The notes below the pieces were generated by a model, which worked only from the letters and a program-made list of their open reading frames with translations, made no database searches and was not told where the DNA came from. From positions 1-43,206 of the IMG/VR virus record IMGVR_UViG_3300032213_000051: a DNA stretch of 43,206 bases. One strand, written 5' to 3'. Below are positions 7,174 to 14,203 of this stretch, in pieces. This stretch comes from a virus. A program made the translations under genes and the position numbers. The first letter of the stretch is position 1. Each line of letters opens with the position of its first letter.

Positions 7174-7335
7174 ATGGACAGCATGAAGAAAGTAGCCAAG
7201 GCGGAAGTCAAGGCTCACGAGAAGCGGATGCACAAGGGCATGGCTAAAGGCGGCGTGACCGGCGAAGCGATGCGGAAAATGGGTCGCAACATGGCTCGTG
7301 CCATGAACCAGAAGTCATCCGGTCGAGGCCGTTAA
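7174..7335 (+). CDS. Small basic protein (53 residues)
   Basis: A short gene from ATG 7174 to TAA 7333-7335. It has a good Shine-Dalgarno (GGAG at 7165-7168) and its stop overlaps the next start (TAATG). The product is Lys/Arg/Met-rich, opening MDSMKKVAKAEVKAHEKR and containing MAKGGVTGEAMRKMGRNMAR. The KGG-V motif echoes the tag in the 3.3-5.5 kb genes. It is likely nucleic-acid-binding or a virion component; the function is not known. Confidence 0.7.
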   Translation: MDSMKKVAKAEVKAHEKRMHKGMAKGGVTGEAMRKMGRNMARAMNQKSSGRGR

Positions 7336-7592
7336 TGGCTAAATATTCACAGAAGCAGGGTGGCAAAGAAGTAGGCCAAGCTGCGACTTATGCGGAGCCA
7401 CATACTATGGACGGCAAAAAAGTTAAGGGCGACCTGCCTTACAAAGCGGGCGCTAAAGTCATAACTGAGATGAATCCTTCTGTTGCTGGGCTTTCCAAAG
7501 GCAACTACAAGGAAACCAAGACTACCGGCATTAAGATGCGCGGCACCGGTGCTGCCACTAAAGGCACAATGTCCCGTGGCCCTATGGGTTAA
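7335..7592 (+). CDS. Small basic Gly/Lys-rich protein
   Basis: An 85-residue basic protein, coupled to the preceding gene by TAATG. It has no membrane segment or catalytic motif. The residues GKKVKGDLPYKAGAKVI and the C-terminal MRGTGAATKGTMSRGPMG suggest a flexible, positively charged chain. Its place between the two adaptor genes suggests a minor virion protein. No named family was recognised. Confidence 0.65.
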   Translation: MAKYSQKQGGKEVGQAATYAEPHTMDGKKVKGDLPYKAGAKVITEMNPSVAGLSKGNYKETKTTGIKMRGTGAATKGTMSRGPMG

Positions 7593-7594
7593 TC

Positions 7595-8323
7595 ATGAAC
7601 TACACCGAACTGTTCAATACTGTTAAGTCATACTGCGAAAACGATTTCGCAGCGTCGTCCTTTACGGCGGCGGGTGGCGGCACTGTCGTGGTGCCTAGTA
7701 CTGAGCAGGTCGATACGTTCATCAAGCAGGCTGAGCAGCGCATTTATAACTCTGGCAACCCGCCGATACTGAAACACAATGTATATGGGCGGCTGGATCA
7801 GGGTGATAAATATTTGAATCTGCCAGAAGATTTTCTAGCGGTGTATTCGTTGGCGGTACTAACCGACACCACAGCCGGGGAAGATAGCCCGCAGGAGTTC
7901 TTGCTCAATAAGGACGTTAGCTTTATTCGGCAAGCTTATCCTGATCCGACTTATGAAGGCGTGCCTTTGTACTATGCGCTGTTTGGCCCTAATACCGGGT
8001 TCAATGTACCCAAGCCAAACACGAATTACACAATGATCGTATCGCCTACGCCTGATGATAACTATCAGGTTGAGTTGCACTACTTCCGTTACCCAGAATC
8101 AATTGTTACTGCTGGTACGTCATGGCTTGGCAATAACTTTGACACAGTATTGTTGTACGGCGCGTTGATGGAAGCCATCGTGTTCATGAAAGGCGAACAG
8201 GATATGGTCGCGTTCTACAAGTCGCGGTATGACGAAGCGTTAATGATGTACAAGCAGTTGACTGACGGCAAGGAACGTCAAGACTCGTACCGCACGGGGC
8301 AACCACGGATGCCAACGGTATAA
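7595..8323 (+). CDS. Adaptor protein, SU10-like
   Basis: A 242-residue protein resembling the phage SU10 adaptor family, which connects portal and nozzle in short-tailed phages. Seen: an N-terminal helix, VDTFIKQAEQRIYNSGNPP at about 42-60, the beta stretch DKYLNLPEDFLAVYSLAV at about 70-88, a repeat-like beta region with MIVSPTPDDNYQVELHYFRYP, and a C-terminal helix (YGALMEAIVFMKGEQDMVAF). It starts two bases after the previous gene. The helical end and the LNLPEDFL motif are the main support. Confidence 0.65.
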   Translation: MNYTELFNTVKSYCENDFAASSFTAAGGGTVVVPSTEQVDTFIKQAEQRIYNSGNPPILKHNVYGRLDQGDKYLNLPEDFLAVYSLAVLTDTTAGEDSPQEFLLNKDVSFIRQAYPDPTYEGVPLYYALFGPNTGFNVPKPNTNYTMIVSPTPDDNYQVELHYFRYPESIVTAGTSWLGNNFDTVLLYGALMEAIVFMKGEQDMVAFYKSRYDEALMMYKQLTDGKERQDSYRTGQPRMPTV

Positions 8324-8341
8324 CTTAATCAGGAGTTCTAA

Positions 8342-8776
8342 ATGGCAATTACACAATCACTCTGCACAAGCTTCAAGGTTGATCTGCTTGCGGGCAACAT
8401 GGATTTTACGGCTGGCACCGGCGACACGTTCAGAATGGCGCTTTATACCTCGTCCGCCACGATTGGCCCAACTACAACCACTTATAGCGCAACTAACGAG
8501 ATTACTGGTACTGGGTACACGGCTGGCGGTAATGCACTAGCTATTTCTCAGTCGCCGACATCAGGCGGTACAACAGCTTTTATTTCTTTCTCGAACACAT
8601 CGTGGACAAATGCTTCATTTACCTGCCGTGGCGCGTTGATATATAACGATAGTCTAGCTGGTAAAGACGCTGTAGCCGTTTTTGATTTTGGATCAGATAA
8701 AACTGTTGTAGCTGGTACGTTTACCGTTTCGTTCCCGGTCGCGGACTCAACCAATGCTGTTATCCGTATCGCTTAA
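8342..8776 (+). CDS. Putative tail-associated structural protein
   Basis: A 144-residue beta-rich protein, Thr/Ser/Ala-rich, with a central NEITGTGYTAGGNAL motif and the FRMALYTSSATIG stretch. I recall proteins of this shape in phage tail regions, often called minor tail or fibre-associated. CAGGAG precedes the ATG. It sits just before the large tail fibre gene at 8789. No catalytic residues are apparent; the role is inferred. Confidence 0.65.
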   Translation: MAITQSLCTSFKVDLLAGNMDFTAGTGDTFRMALYTSSATIGPTTTTYSATNEITGTGYTAGGNALAISQSPTSGGTTAFISFSNTSWTNASFTCRGALIYNDSLAGKDAVAVFDFGSDKTVVAGTFTVSFPVADSTNAVIRIA

Positions 8777-8788
8777 CAGGGGGTAATC

Positions 8789-10462
8789 ATGGCATTTGTA
8801 ATTAATGACCGCGTCCTTGAGACCTCGGCAGTTACGGGGACAGGCCCGGCTACGCTATTAGGTGCTTCCACAGGCTTCCAAAGTTTTTCGGCAGGTATTG
8901 GCGCGAACAATGATACTTATTACTGTATCGTCAACCCGAATGTGGCAAATGAGTGGGAAGTCGGTTTTGGCACATTAAATGGTACGGGCACAGTTTTAAC
9001 TCGTACGACTGTTTATCGTTCGTCTAACTCAAATAATGCGGTTGTCTTTACCGCAGGTACCAAGACGGTATTTGTTACGTACCCATCAACCCGTTCGGTT
9101 AATCTGTCCTCGGGCGGCACCCTTGACCTGACGGCGGTAACTTCTGTTACATCCGCAACTAACAGCCCATTTACTGTTAATAACGGCGGCACCGCAACGG
9201 CGCTTTCTAACTCTGTTGCGTCTTTCTTCGGTAACGTAAATGGCTTTTCGCAAGTTAACCACGAGAACATAAACTCTGGTAACAGCGCATCCACAGACTA
9301 TATTGCAACTGCTGATAACGGGAACGATACGACAAACTTCGTTGACTTTGGTATCAACAGCTCAACGTATAACGTAGGGTCGTTTACAATCACTGGGGCT
9401 AACGAAGGGTACATTTACTCGCAAAGCACTAGTTTTGCAATCGGTACCGCTACTGCTGGCGCGTTTCTAAAGTTCTTCCAAGGCGGCACTCTAGCTGCTA
9501 ATGAGATCGCGCGTTTCGCCCCGACTACAAACAACCTGCTGGTTGGTACAACGTCGGACGGTGCGGGTACTTCCAAGCTTCGCGTTGCTGGTGTGATCGA
9601 GTCAACCACAGGCGGTTTTAAGTTTCCTAACGGCTCTATTCAAACGGTTGCTGCGGCTCAATATGCAACAACGCTTAGTTTAAGTACTACTACGCCGATT
9701 CAGTCGTTTACTTATGCGTTCCCAGATGCGCTTGCCACCACCGCCAGCCATATCTCTATGGCACCAAACGCTAAATCAACTAATACGCTGCTTGCTCTAG
9801 GTACTATTACTGGCGGTTCGGCGTATACCAACGGCACTTACACAAACGTGCCACTGACTGGCGGTTCTGGTACGGGCGCGGTTGCGACACAGGTTGTTGT
9901 TTCTACTGGCGCAATATCTTCTGTAACCTTGCCTGTAGCTTCTGGCGCGGTAGTTAATGGCACTATTGGTGGTGGGTCTGGTTACGTACCTGCTTCTGGT
10001 ACGGCTACTTACTTTAACGTACCTTTGACTGGTGGCGCGGGCATCAACGCAGTGGCTACTTCAGTGACCGTTACTAACGGCGCGGTTACAGCGGTCGTAT
10101 TACCAGCAACAGGAGCTGGCGCAGGTTATTCAGTAGGCGCTGTTCTAACAGCATCGAACACTTTCCTTGGGCCACCAAGCGGTACAGGTTCAGGGTTCAC
10201 CTACACGGTTACACAAGTTTCATCTTTAGGCAGTAATTACGCCTACACTGACACGCTAAATGTTTTGGCGGCTAACGTGGGTGGTACAGGTTCTGGCTTT
10301 TCGGCTCCTGTTGGTCTTTTGTCAGCAGGCGGCGATGAACTGGAAATGGACGGTATTAAGGTTTCCGCGCAGTGTTTGACAAACGGAATCATTACTGTTT
10401 ATGTTGATGCAAGCCCCGGTTATATAGCTGGGGGCCGCACTTTTGCTTACACTCTCGGCTAA
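8789..10462 (+). CDS. Tail fibre protein with N-terminal virion-binding domain and GG-rich repeats
   Basis: A 557-residue tail fibre. The first 105 residues (MAFVINDRVLETS, NEWEVGFGTLNGTGTVLTRT, TKTVFVTYPSTRSV) form an N-terminal domain I recall in many aquatic phage tail fibres, probably the virion attachment part. The middle is beta-structured with SIQTVAAAQYA-type sequences typical of fibre shafts. Two copies of a roughly 50-residue repeat with NVPLTGG and GxGY motifs begin near residues 340 and 392. No chaperone (peptidase S74) domain is seen at the C-terminus. It probably binds a host surface receptor, directly or through the later fibre proteins. Confidence 0.75.
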   Translation: MAFVINDRVLETSAVTGTGPATLLGASTGFQSFSAGIGANNDTYYCIVNPNVANEWEVGFGTLNGTGTVLTRTTVYRSSNSNNAVVFTAGTKTVFVTYPSTRSVNLSSGGTLDLTAVTSVTSATNSPFTVNNGGTATALSNSVASFFGNVNGFSQVNHENINSGNSASTDYIATADNGNDTTNFVDFGINSSTYNVGSFTITGANEGYIYSQSTSFAIGTATAGAFLKFFQGGTLAANEIARFAPTTNNLLVGTTSDGAGTSKLRVAGVIESTTGGFKFPNGSIQTVAAAQYATTLSLSTTTPIQSFTYAFPDALATTASHISMAPNAKSTNTLLALGTITGGSAYTNGTYTNVPLTGGSGTGAVATQVVVSTGAISSVTLPVASGAVVNGTIGGGSGYVPASGTATYFNVPLTGGAGINAVATSVTVTNGAVTAVVLPATGAGAGYSVGAVLTASNTFLGPPSGTGSGFTYTVTQVSSLGSNYAYTDTLNVLAANVGGTGSGFSAPVGLLSAGGDELEMDGIKVSAQCLTNGIITVYVDASPGYIAGGRTFAYTLG

Positions 10463-10479
10463 TTTAAGGAGCTTTTAAC

Positions 10480-11160
10480 ATGGCTATTATTCAATCTGGT
10501 GCAAACAGCACTGTTCTTCAAACTGTTGATCCGACCTTTCTGGCGGCGCGTTTCACTGAGCGCCCACCGGAAATTCTTGGCGCATACCAAATGGGCCTTA
10601 CTTCCGGTGCGCTAACTGTTGTTGCAGCCGGTGGTACGGTGTTCTCGTTCCGTTGGGCACCAGCTACTACTACTCAGCTTTGCTTGGTTCGTCGTGTTGA
10701 GGTTGGCTTCTCAACTATCACGGCTTTTGGTACTGCGCAGTCGTTGCAGTATTCGATGCAGGTTGCGCGTCAGTGGACTGCTTCGGACACCGGTGGTACT
10801 GCTGCGTCGTTTGCGCAGACTAACACCGCAAAAATGCGTACCACGATGCCAACTTCGGCGTTTGCTGGTGGCGGTCAGATCATGATTGCTACTACGGGCG
10901 CAAACTCGGCAGGTACTCGTACACTTGACTCACAAGCGATGGCGTTTACAAACGGTACATCAAGTGCGATAGCTACAACGCTTCCTGCTACCCCAATCTG
11001 GCAGCATCAGTCTGGTGACTATCCACTGATTCTTGCTAACAACGAAGGCTTCATCATCAACAACGTGCAGCTTATGGGCGCTACTGGTGTGATCAACTTG
11101 GTTGTTAACGTCGAGTGGATGGAACTCGCAGCTACGACTGGTAACGCAATCGCTTACTAA
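10480..11160 (+). CDS. Putative tail structural protein
   Basis: A 226-residue beta-rich protein with few charged residues and the motif GAYQMGLTSGALTVVAAG. There are no catalytic motifs or signal peptide. TTAAGGAG before the ATG gives a good ribosome site. It sits between the 557-residue fibre and the lysis block, so a minor tail or fibre-tip protein is likely. No named family was recognised. Confidence 0.65.
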   Translation: MAIIQSGANSTVLQTVDPTFLAARFTERPPEILGAYQMGLTSGALTVVAAGGTVFSFRWAPATTTQLCLVRRVEVGFSTITAFGTAQSLQYSMQVARQWTASDTGGTAASFAQTNTAKMRTTMPTSAFAGGGQIMIATTGANSAGTRTLDSQAMAFTNGTSSAIATTLPATPIWQHQSGDYPLILANNEGFIINNVQLMGATGVINLVVNVEWMELAATTGNAIAY

Positions 11161-11171
11161 TGAGGTAAACG

Positions 11172-11189
11172 GGGCGGCGAAAGCCGCCC
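11172..11189 (+). other. GNRA-capped hairpin between genes
   Basis: A perfect 7-bp stem, GGGCGGC/GCCGCCC, closes a GAAA tetraloop right after the 10480-11160 gene. There is no T-run after it (AGTTCAATA), so it is a poor intrinsic terminator. It may mark an RNA processing or stability point ahead of the lysis block, or end transcription with a factor. Confidence 0.5.
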
Positions 11190-11208
11190 TAGTTCAATAG
11201 GGGTTTGT

Positions 11209-11448
11209 ATGTTAGGTCTTGCTCCGTTTTCAGGTGTCCCGTTTTCGGGCTACCTTATTTTTTCTCCGACCTCTACGGTATCGGGGCTGGAAGCGACCGC
11301 CCTTTTGAATTCGGTTACTGTCACTCCGGCAACGGATGTATCGATTACTGGTGTGGTAGGTACTGTGTTGCTAAATAGCGGATTTAACGGCACTACGTTC
11401 CCCGTGCGCTGGACAACGATTGAGACTGCACAGTATCCGTTGGAGTAA
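11209..11448 (+). CDS. Small hydrophobic beta-rich protein
   Basis: A 79-residue protein, Ser/Thr/Val-rich. It has an internal near-repeat, SVTVTPATDVSITGVVGTVLL, with ALLNSVTV and VLLNSGFN before and after it. There is no clear signal peptide. AGGGG precedes the ATG at 11209. It lies just before the ATT-started gene, whose Shine-Dalgarno sequence lies inside its last codons. A small tail-associated role is possible; nothing more can be said. Confidence 0.6.
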   Translation: MLGLAPFSGVPFSGYLIFSPTSTVSGLEATALLNSVTVTPATDVSITGVVGTVLLNSGFNGTTFPVRWTTIETAQYPLE

Positions 11449-11454
11449 GAAATT
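11442..11454 (+). promoter_or_regulatory. Ribosome binding site with ATT start codon
   Basis: GGAG at 11442-11445, then six bases (TAAGAA), then ATT at 11452-11454. This site decides the start of the next gene. The only conventional in-frame candidate, TTG at 11572, would remove about 40 clearly coding residues. Confidence 0.65.
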
Positions 11455-12138
11455 GATCCGCTAACTCTACTTGCCGCAGCTAACGCTGCTGTCGCTGCGG
11501 TCAAGGCTGGTTGTAAGCTTTACAAGGACATCAAAGGCGCAGCGGGCGATGTCAGCGATGTACTGAAGGACTTGAAGGAGCAGTACAACAAGATAGTAGA
11601 CCCAACACCTGTACAAAAGCAACAGTACAACGCGGAAGTGCAGCGGGTGCAGGAGATAGCGAAGGCTGACCCGAACGACGTATTTACCGAAATCGGCAAT
11701 CAGTTAGGCGTGTTGATGGATGCGCATGACGAGATCAGCAAGTTGTTCCTAAAGGAGCAGATCGAAGCCAAGCAGGTCTATAAGGGTGAAGAGAGTATAG
11801 GTAAGCGGGCGTTGCGGCGGATACTAATCAATTCAAGACTGGATGCTATATGGGCAGAGGTCAGAGAAATGATGGTGTACAAAGCCCCGCCAGAATTGGG
11901 TGCGCTGTGGGGTAAGTTTGATGAGATGCGGCAGCAGATTGTTGCCGAACAAGAGGTAGCCCACGCAGAGGAACTTAGACTGGCTCAGATAGCATCATGG
12001 CGACGCAGAAAAAGAATAGCGGAAATCAGGGCAAAGGCAATGTGGGTTTCGGCAGTAGTTTTCGTAGTTCTATGGGCGGTGGGTCTAATGTGGCTGACGA
12101 CAAGAAGCATGATTACGAGAACGTCCCTTGGTCATTGA
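11452..12138 (+). CDS. Membrane-tailed helical protein starting at ATT
   Basis: Read from ATT at 11452 this is a 228-residue protein. The N-terminal part DPLTLLAAANAAVAAVKAG, then KLYKDIKGAAGDVSDVLKDL, matches a helical protein family I recall from marine and freshwater phages, which normally begins MDP. Residues 40-190 are charged helix. A membrane segment near the end (about 200-219, MWVSAVVFVVLWAVGLMWL) makes it a tail-anchored membrane protein. It opens the lysis block and overlaps the next gene by 49 bases in another frame. It may be a holin-like or lysis-control protein; the role is inferred. ATT starts are rare (infC and pcnB in E. coli) and often limit translation. Confidence 0.7.
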   Translation: MDPLTLLAAANAAVAAVKAGCKLYKDIKGAAGDVSDVLKDLKEQYNKIVDPTPVQKQQYNAEVQRVQEIAKADPNDVFTEIGNQLGVLMDAHDEISKLFLKEQIEAKQVYKGEESIGKRALRRILINSRLDAIWAEVREMMVYKAPPELGALWGKFDEMRQQIVAEQEVAHAEELRLAQIASWRRRKRIAEIRAKAMWVSAVVFVVLWAVGLMWLTTRSMITRTSLGH

Positions 12139-12302
12139 TTACTGTCGTGCTGGCAGTTGTGCTGATGTTCTTTATCGTGATGCCGGTCTTAGCTTTTATG
12201 TACTACGACATGTACTTTGCGACCCAAGCGGCGGTGCATGAGGTGAGGAAGATGCGGGAACTACGGCGCGAGATTCAGGTTGAAAGGATGTACGACAGAT
12301 GA
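12090..12302 (+). CDS. Small single-pass membrane protein, holin candidate
   Basis: A 70-residue product if started at GTG 12090, following GGTGGG at 12077-12082. Alternative in-frame starts are ATG 12072 and ATG 11997. It has a short polar N-terminus (ADDKKHDYENVPW), one strong membrane segment (SLITVVLAVVLMFFIVMPVL) and a charged helical tail (VHEVRKMRELRREIQVERMY). This layout fits small holin-like or pinholin proteins. It overlaps both neighbours, ending four bases into the endolysin gene (ATGA), as lysis genes often do. Confidence 0.6.
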   Translation: MADDKKHDYENVPWSLITVVLAVVLMFFIVMPVLAFMYYDMYFATQAAVHEVRKMRELRREIQVERMYDR

Positions 12303-12952
12303 TTACGTTGGCACAGTTCAAGAAGTTCGCCCCACATACCAAGTACGCACAGCAGTGGTATGACACGCTGTTTGGCCCGCAGACTGAGCTGGGCGGCAAG
12401 TCTCTCCTAGATGAATATCAGATCAACACCCCAAAGCGCGTTGCGGCGTTCCTAGCGCAGTGCGGTCATGAGTCGGGCGGTTTTGTGTTTGTGACTGAAA
12501 ACCTGAACTACAGCGCGTCTGGCCTGATGCGCGTCTTCCCAAAGTACTTCCCAACCCTTGACCTTGCTAAGCAGTACGAGCGCAATCCGAAGAAGATCGC
12601 GTCACGCGTTTACGCCAATCGGATGGGTAATGGGGACGAGGCCAGCCAAGAGGGGTTCAAGTTTCGCGGACGCGGGATTTTGCAGCTGACCGGCAAGGAC
12701 AACTATTTTTGGTTTGCAGCGTCGTTGGATATTTCGCCGGAAGAAGCGGCTGAGTACTTGGAGACCTTCGAGGGTGCAGCCCAGAGTGCGTGCTGGTTCT
12801 GGGAGACGAACAAGTTAAACGCGCTGGCAGACGCAGGGGACATCAAGGCGATGACGAAGCGGATCAACGGCGGATTTATTGGATTGGCAGATAGGGAGCA
12901 TCACTATGAGATGGCGCTTAACATGTTTGGCTCTGATACTCGTCTGGCTTAG
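12299..12952 (+). CDS. GH19 family endolysin (chitinase/lysozyme class I)
   Basis: A 217-residue protein of the glycoside hydrolase 19 family, which cleaves peptidoglycan in phage lysis. Seen: AAFLAQCGHESGGF with E58 the likely general acid, TENLNYSASGLM (E67 possibly the second acid), RGRGILQLTGKDNY at 123-136 and INGGFIGLADRE at 189-200. There is no signal peptide, so export depends on a holin. It starts four bases inside the upstream membrane protein and overlaps the following lipoprotein gene by 47 bases. Confidence 0.93.
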   Translation: MITLAQFKKFAPHTKYAQQWYDTLFGPQTELGGKSLLDEYQINTPKRVAAFLAQCGHESGGFVFVTENLNYSASGLMRVFPKYFPTLDLAKQYERNPKKIASRVYANRMGNGDEASQEGFKFRGRGILQLTGKDNYFWFAASLDISPEEAAEYLETFEGAAQSACWFWETNKLNALADAGDIKAMTKRINGGFIGLADREHHYEMALNMFGSDTRLA

Positions 12953-13157
12953 CGGCTGTGACCGGTTTAGGTATCCTTGCCAAGACCCGGAGAATTGGGA
13001 AAAGAAAGAGTGCAAGCGACCCTACTGTAGCAGCACCGGCACCTGCCCTGACCAGCTTGTTAAACCAGAAGATGCAAAGGTAGAGACAAATGAACCCCCT
13101 AAAACTGATCAGTCAGTTCCTTGCACTAGCACAGGAGCAACACGATGCAGTAATTAA
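12906..13157 (+). CDS. Small lipoprotein, lysis region
   Basis: Starting at ATG 12906 (GGGAG at 12894-12898) the product has 83 residues. The first 20 are a signal peptide with a lipobox (ALILVWLSGC, Cys19), so it is predicted to be lipid-anchored. The rest is Cys- and Pro-rich: PCQDPENWEKKECKRPYC, then CPDQLVKPEDA. I recall similar sequences in lysis regions of related phages. It lies entirely in overlap zones, 47 bases with the endolysin and 68 bases with the next gene. It might be a second spanin-type or exclusion protein; the function is unproven. Confidence 0.75.
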   Translation: MRWRLTCLALILVWLSGCDRFRYPCQDPENWEKKECKRPYCSSTGTCPDQLVKPEDAKVETNEPPKTDQSVPCTSTGATRCSN

Positions 13158-13551
13158 GTTCTGCATCGCCATCACGTTTTGCTTCACGGTCGTGATGATG
13201 GTGGCTATCTCTCTTTATAGCGTGGTGTTTGTAACCCAGCCGATGACCGGCATGGCCCCGGCGGACAAGCAGTTCTTCCTGATCTTGTCGGACATGAGCA
13301 AATATATTCTTGGCTCACTGGCTACGCTGTTAGCGGTTAAGGGTAAAGACGCACTACCGATGTTCACACCGCCCGGCCTGTCTACCAAAGAAGAGCGTGA
13401 GGATAGGCCAACACCAAAGGCACCCGCAGCGGTTAAAGCTCCTGTGCGTATGGAACCAACGATTGATCCTATTAGTTCAGCGCCGTCTGTAGCTACAGGC
13501 TATGGCGGTAGAGCAGCACCCGTACAACCCCCACACCCGGAGATTTCGTAA
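13090..13551 (+). CDS. Holin-like two-segment membrane protein
   Basis: A 153-residue protein. A strong first membrane segment (about 22-48, FCIAITFCFTVVMMVAISLY) and a weaker second (about 72-86, ILGSLATLLAVKG) give a holin-like layout. The C-terminal 60 residues are Pro/Ala-rich and charged. It lies between the lipoprotein and the spanin genes and is the best holin candidate together with 12090. It ends TAATG with the next gene. Its N-terminus overlaps the lipoprotein gene in another frame. Confidence 0.7.
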   Translation: MNPLKLISQFLALAQEQHDAVIKFCIAITFCFTVVMMVAISLYSVVFVTQPMTGMAPADKQFFLILSDMSKYILGSLATLLAVKGKDALPMFTPPGLSTKEEREDRPTPKAPAAVKAPVRMEPTIDPISSAPSVATGYGGRAAPVQPPHPEIS

Positions 13552-13736
13552 TGTTTATCTACGCTCGTATGGCTGTTACCGTTATTGCAAGTTTATTCTT
13601 GGTCTTCCAGATTCACGCGCAGGAGGTGAAGAAGGTCTGCAACAAGCAGAAGGACAACAAGGGTAAGGAAGTGCAAGTCTGTAAAGAGGTCAAGATTCAC
13701 AAGAAGCTTGACGGCACAAAGGTACCACCAAAATGA
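13551..13736 (+). CDS. Small secreted Cys-containing protein
   Basis: A 61-residue protein with a probable signal peptide (residues 1-23, MAVTVIASLFLVFQIHAQ, cleavage after Gln or Ala) and a basic mature part with two cysteines (VKKVCNKQKDNKGKEVQVC) that could form a disulphide. It begins at the stop of the holin-like gene (TAATG) and overlaps the Rz-like gene by four bases (ATGA). Periplasmic localisation is inferred. Function unknown. Confidence 0.65.
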   Translation: MFIYARMAVTVIASLFLVFQIHAQEVKKVCNKQKDNKGKEVQVCKEVKIHKKLDGTKVPPK

Positions 13737-14194
13737 ACCCGTGGGTGATACTCGGCTTTGTGTTAGCTGTTGGCGCAGCGGCTGGGGGCGGGTATTATAA
13801 AGGCAATTCTGCTGGTAAATCTGAAGTGCAGGCTGAGTGGGCAAAGGAAAAGGCTGAGCAGTACGCCGCTTATGCCAAGGGGCAGGAAGAAGCCCGGCAA
13901 CGTGAGCAAGAAATGCAACAGGCGGCGGACAAGCTACGGAGAGAGAAAGATGCTGAGATCAGGAATATTAATGCTCGCGCTACCGCTCTTACTAACAGCT
14001 TGCGCGACAGGTCGGAGCGCCCCGCCGAAAATGGTGCCGCCTCCGGTACCGCCCGATCTTGCGCTGGAGCCTCCGGTGCGGAATTGGCAAAAGGAGATGG
14101 AGAGTTTCTTGCAGGGTACGCTGCCGACGCAGCCCGTCTCCAAGCAGCCCTCGACCAGTGTGTCAAACAATACAACGCCGTCAGGCAAAAGTAA
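13733..14194 (+). CDS. Rz-like inner-membrane spanin subunit
   Basis: A 153-residue protein with an N-terminal membrane anchor (about 4-22, ILGFVLAVGAAAGGGYYKG) and a long periplasmic helix (Glu/Gln/Ala-rich, residues 30-95, with EQEMQQAADKLRREKDAEIR). This is the layout of Rz-type inner-membrane spanins, which join an outer-membrane partner and fuse the membranes at lysis. The partner is nested in another frame (13950-14201). C-terminal Cys and Ala residues resemble DUF2514-like Rz proteins. It follows the secreted peptide with a four-base overlap. Confidence 0.85.
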   Translation: MNPWVILGFVLAVGAAAGGGYYKGNSAGKSEVQAEWAKEKAEQYAAYAKGQEEARQREQEMQQAADKLRREKDAEIRNINARATALTNSLRDRSERPAENGAASGTARSCAGASGAELAKGDGEFLAGYAADAARLQAALDQCVKQYNAVRQK

Positions 14195-14201
14195 GGAATA
14201 G
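13950..14201 (+). CDS. Rz1-like outer-membrane spanin lipoprotein, nested in Rz
   Basis: An 83-residue protein almost wholly inside the Rz gene in the +1 frame. ATG 13950 has GGAGAG upstream (13938-13943). A signal peptide with lipobox LLLTAC (Cys18) precedes a proline-rich segment (PPKMVPPPVPPDLALEPPV), the hallmark of Rz1-type outer-membrane lipoproteins. It extends seven bases past the Rz stop. A longer upstream frame exists, but the lipobox and Shine-Dalgarno fix the start. Confidence 0.87.
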   Translation: MLRSGILMLALPLLLTACATGRSAPPKMVPPPVPPDLALEPPVRNWQKEMESFLQGTLPTQPVSKQPSTSVSNNTTPSGKSKE

Positions 14202-14203
14202 CA

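Noticed and set aside
11997-12089. Long N-terminal extension of the small membrane protein
   Set aside because: No ribosome site at ATG 11997 and the stretch lies fully over the tail of the preceding gene. GTG 12090 fits better.
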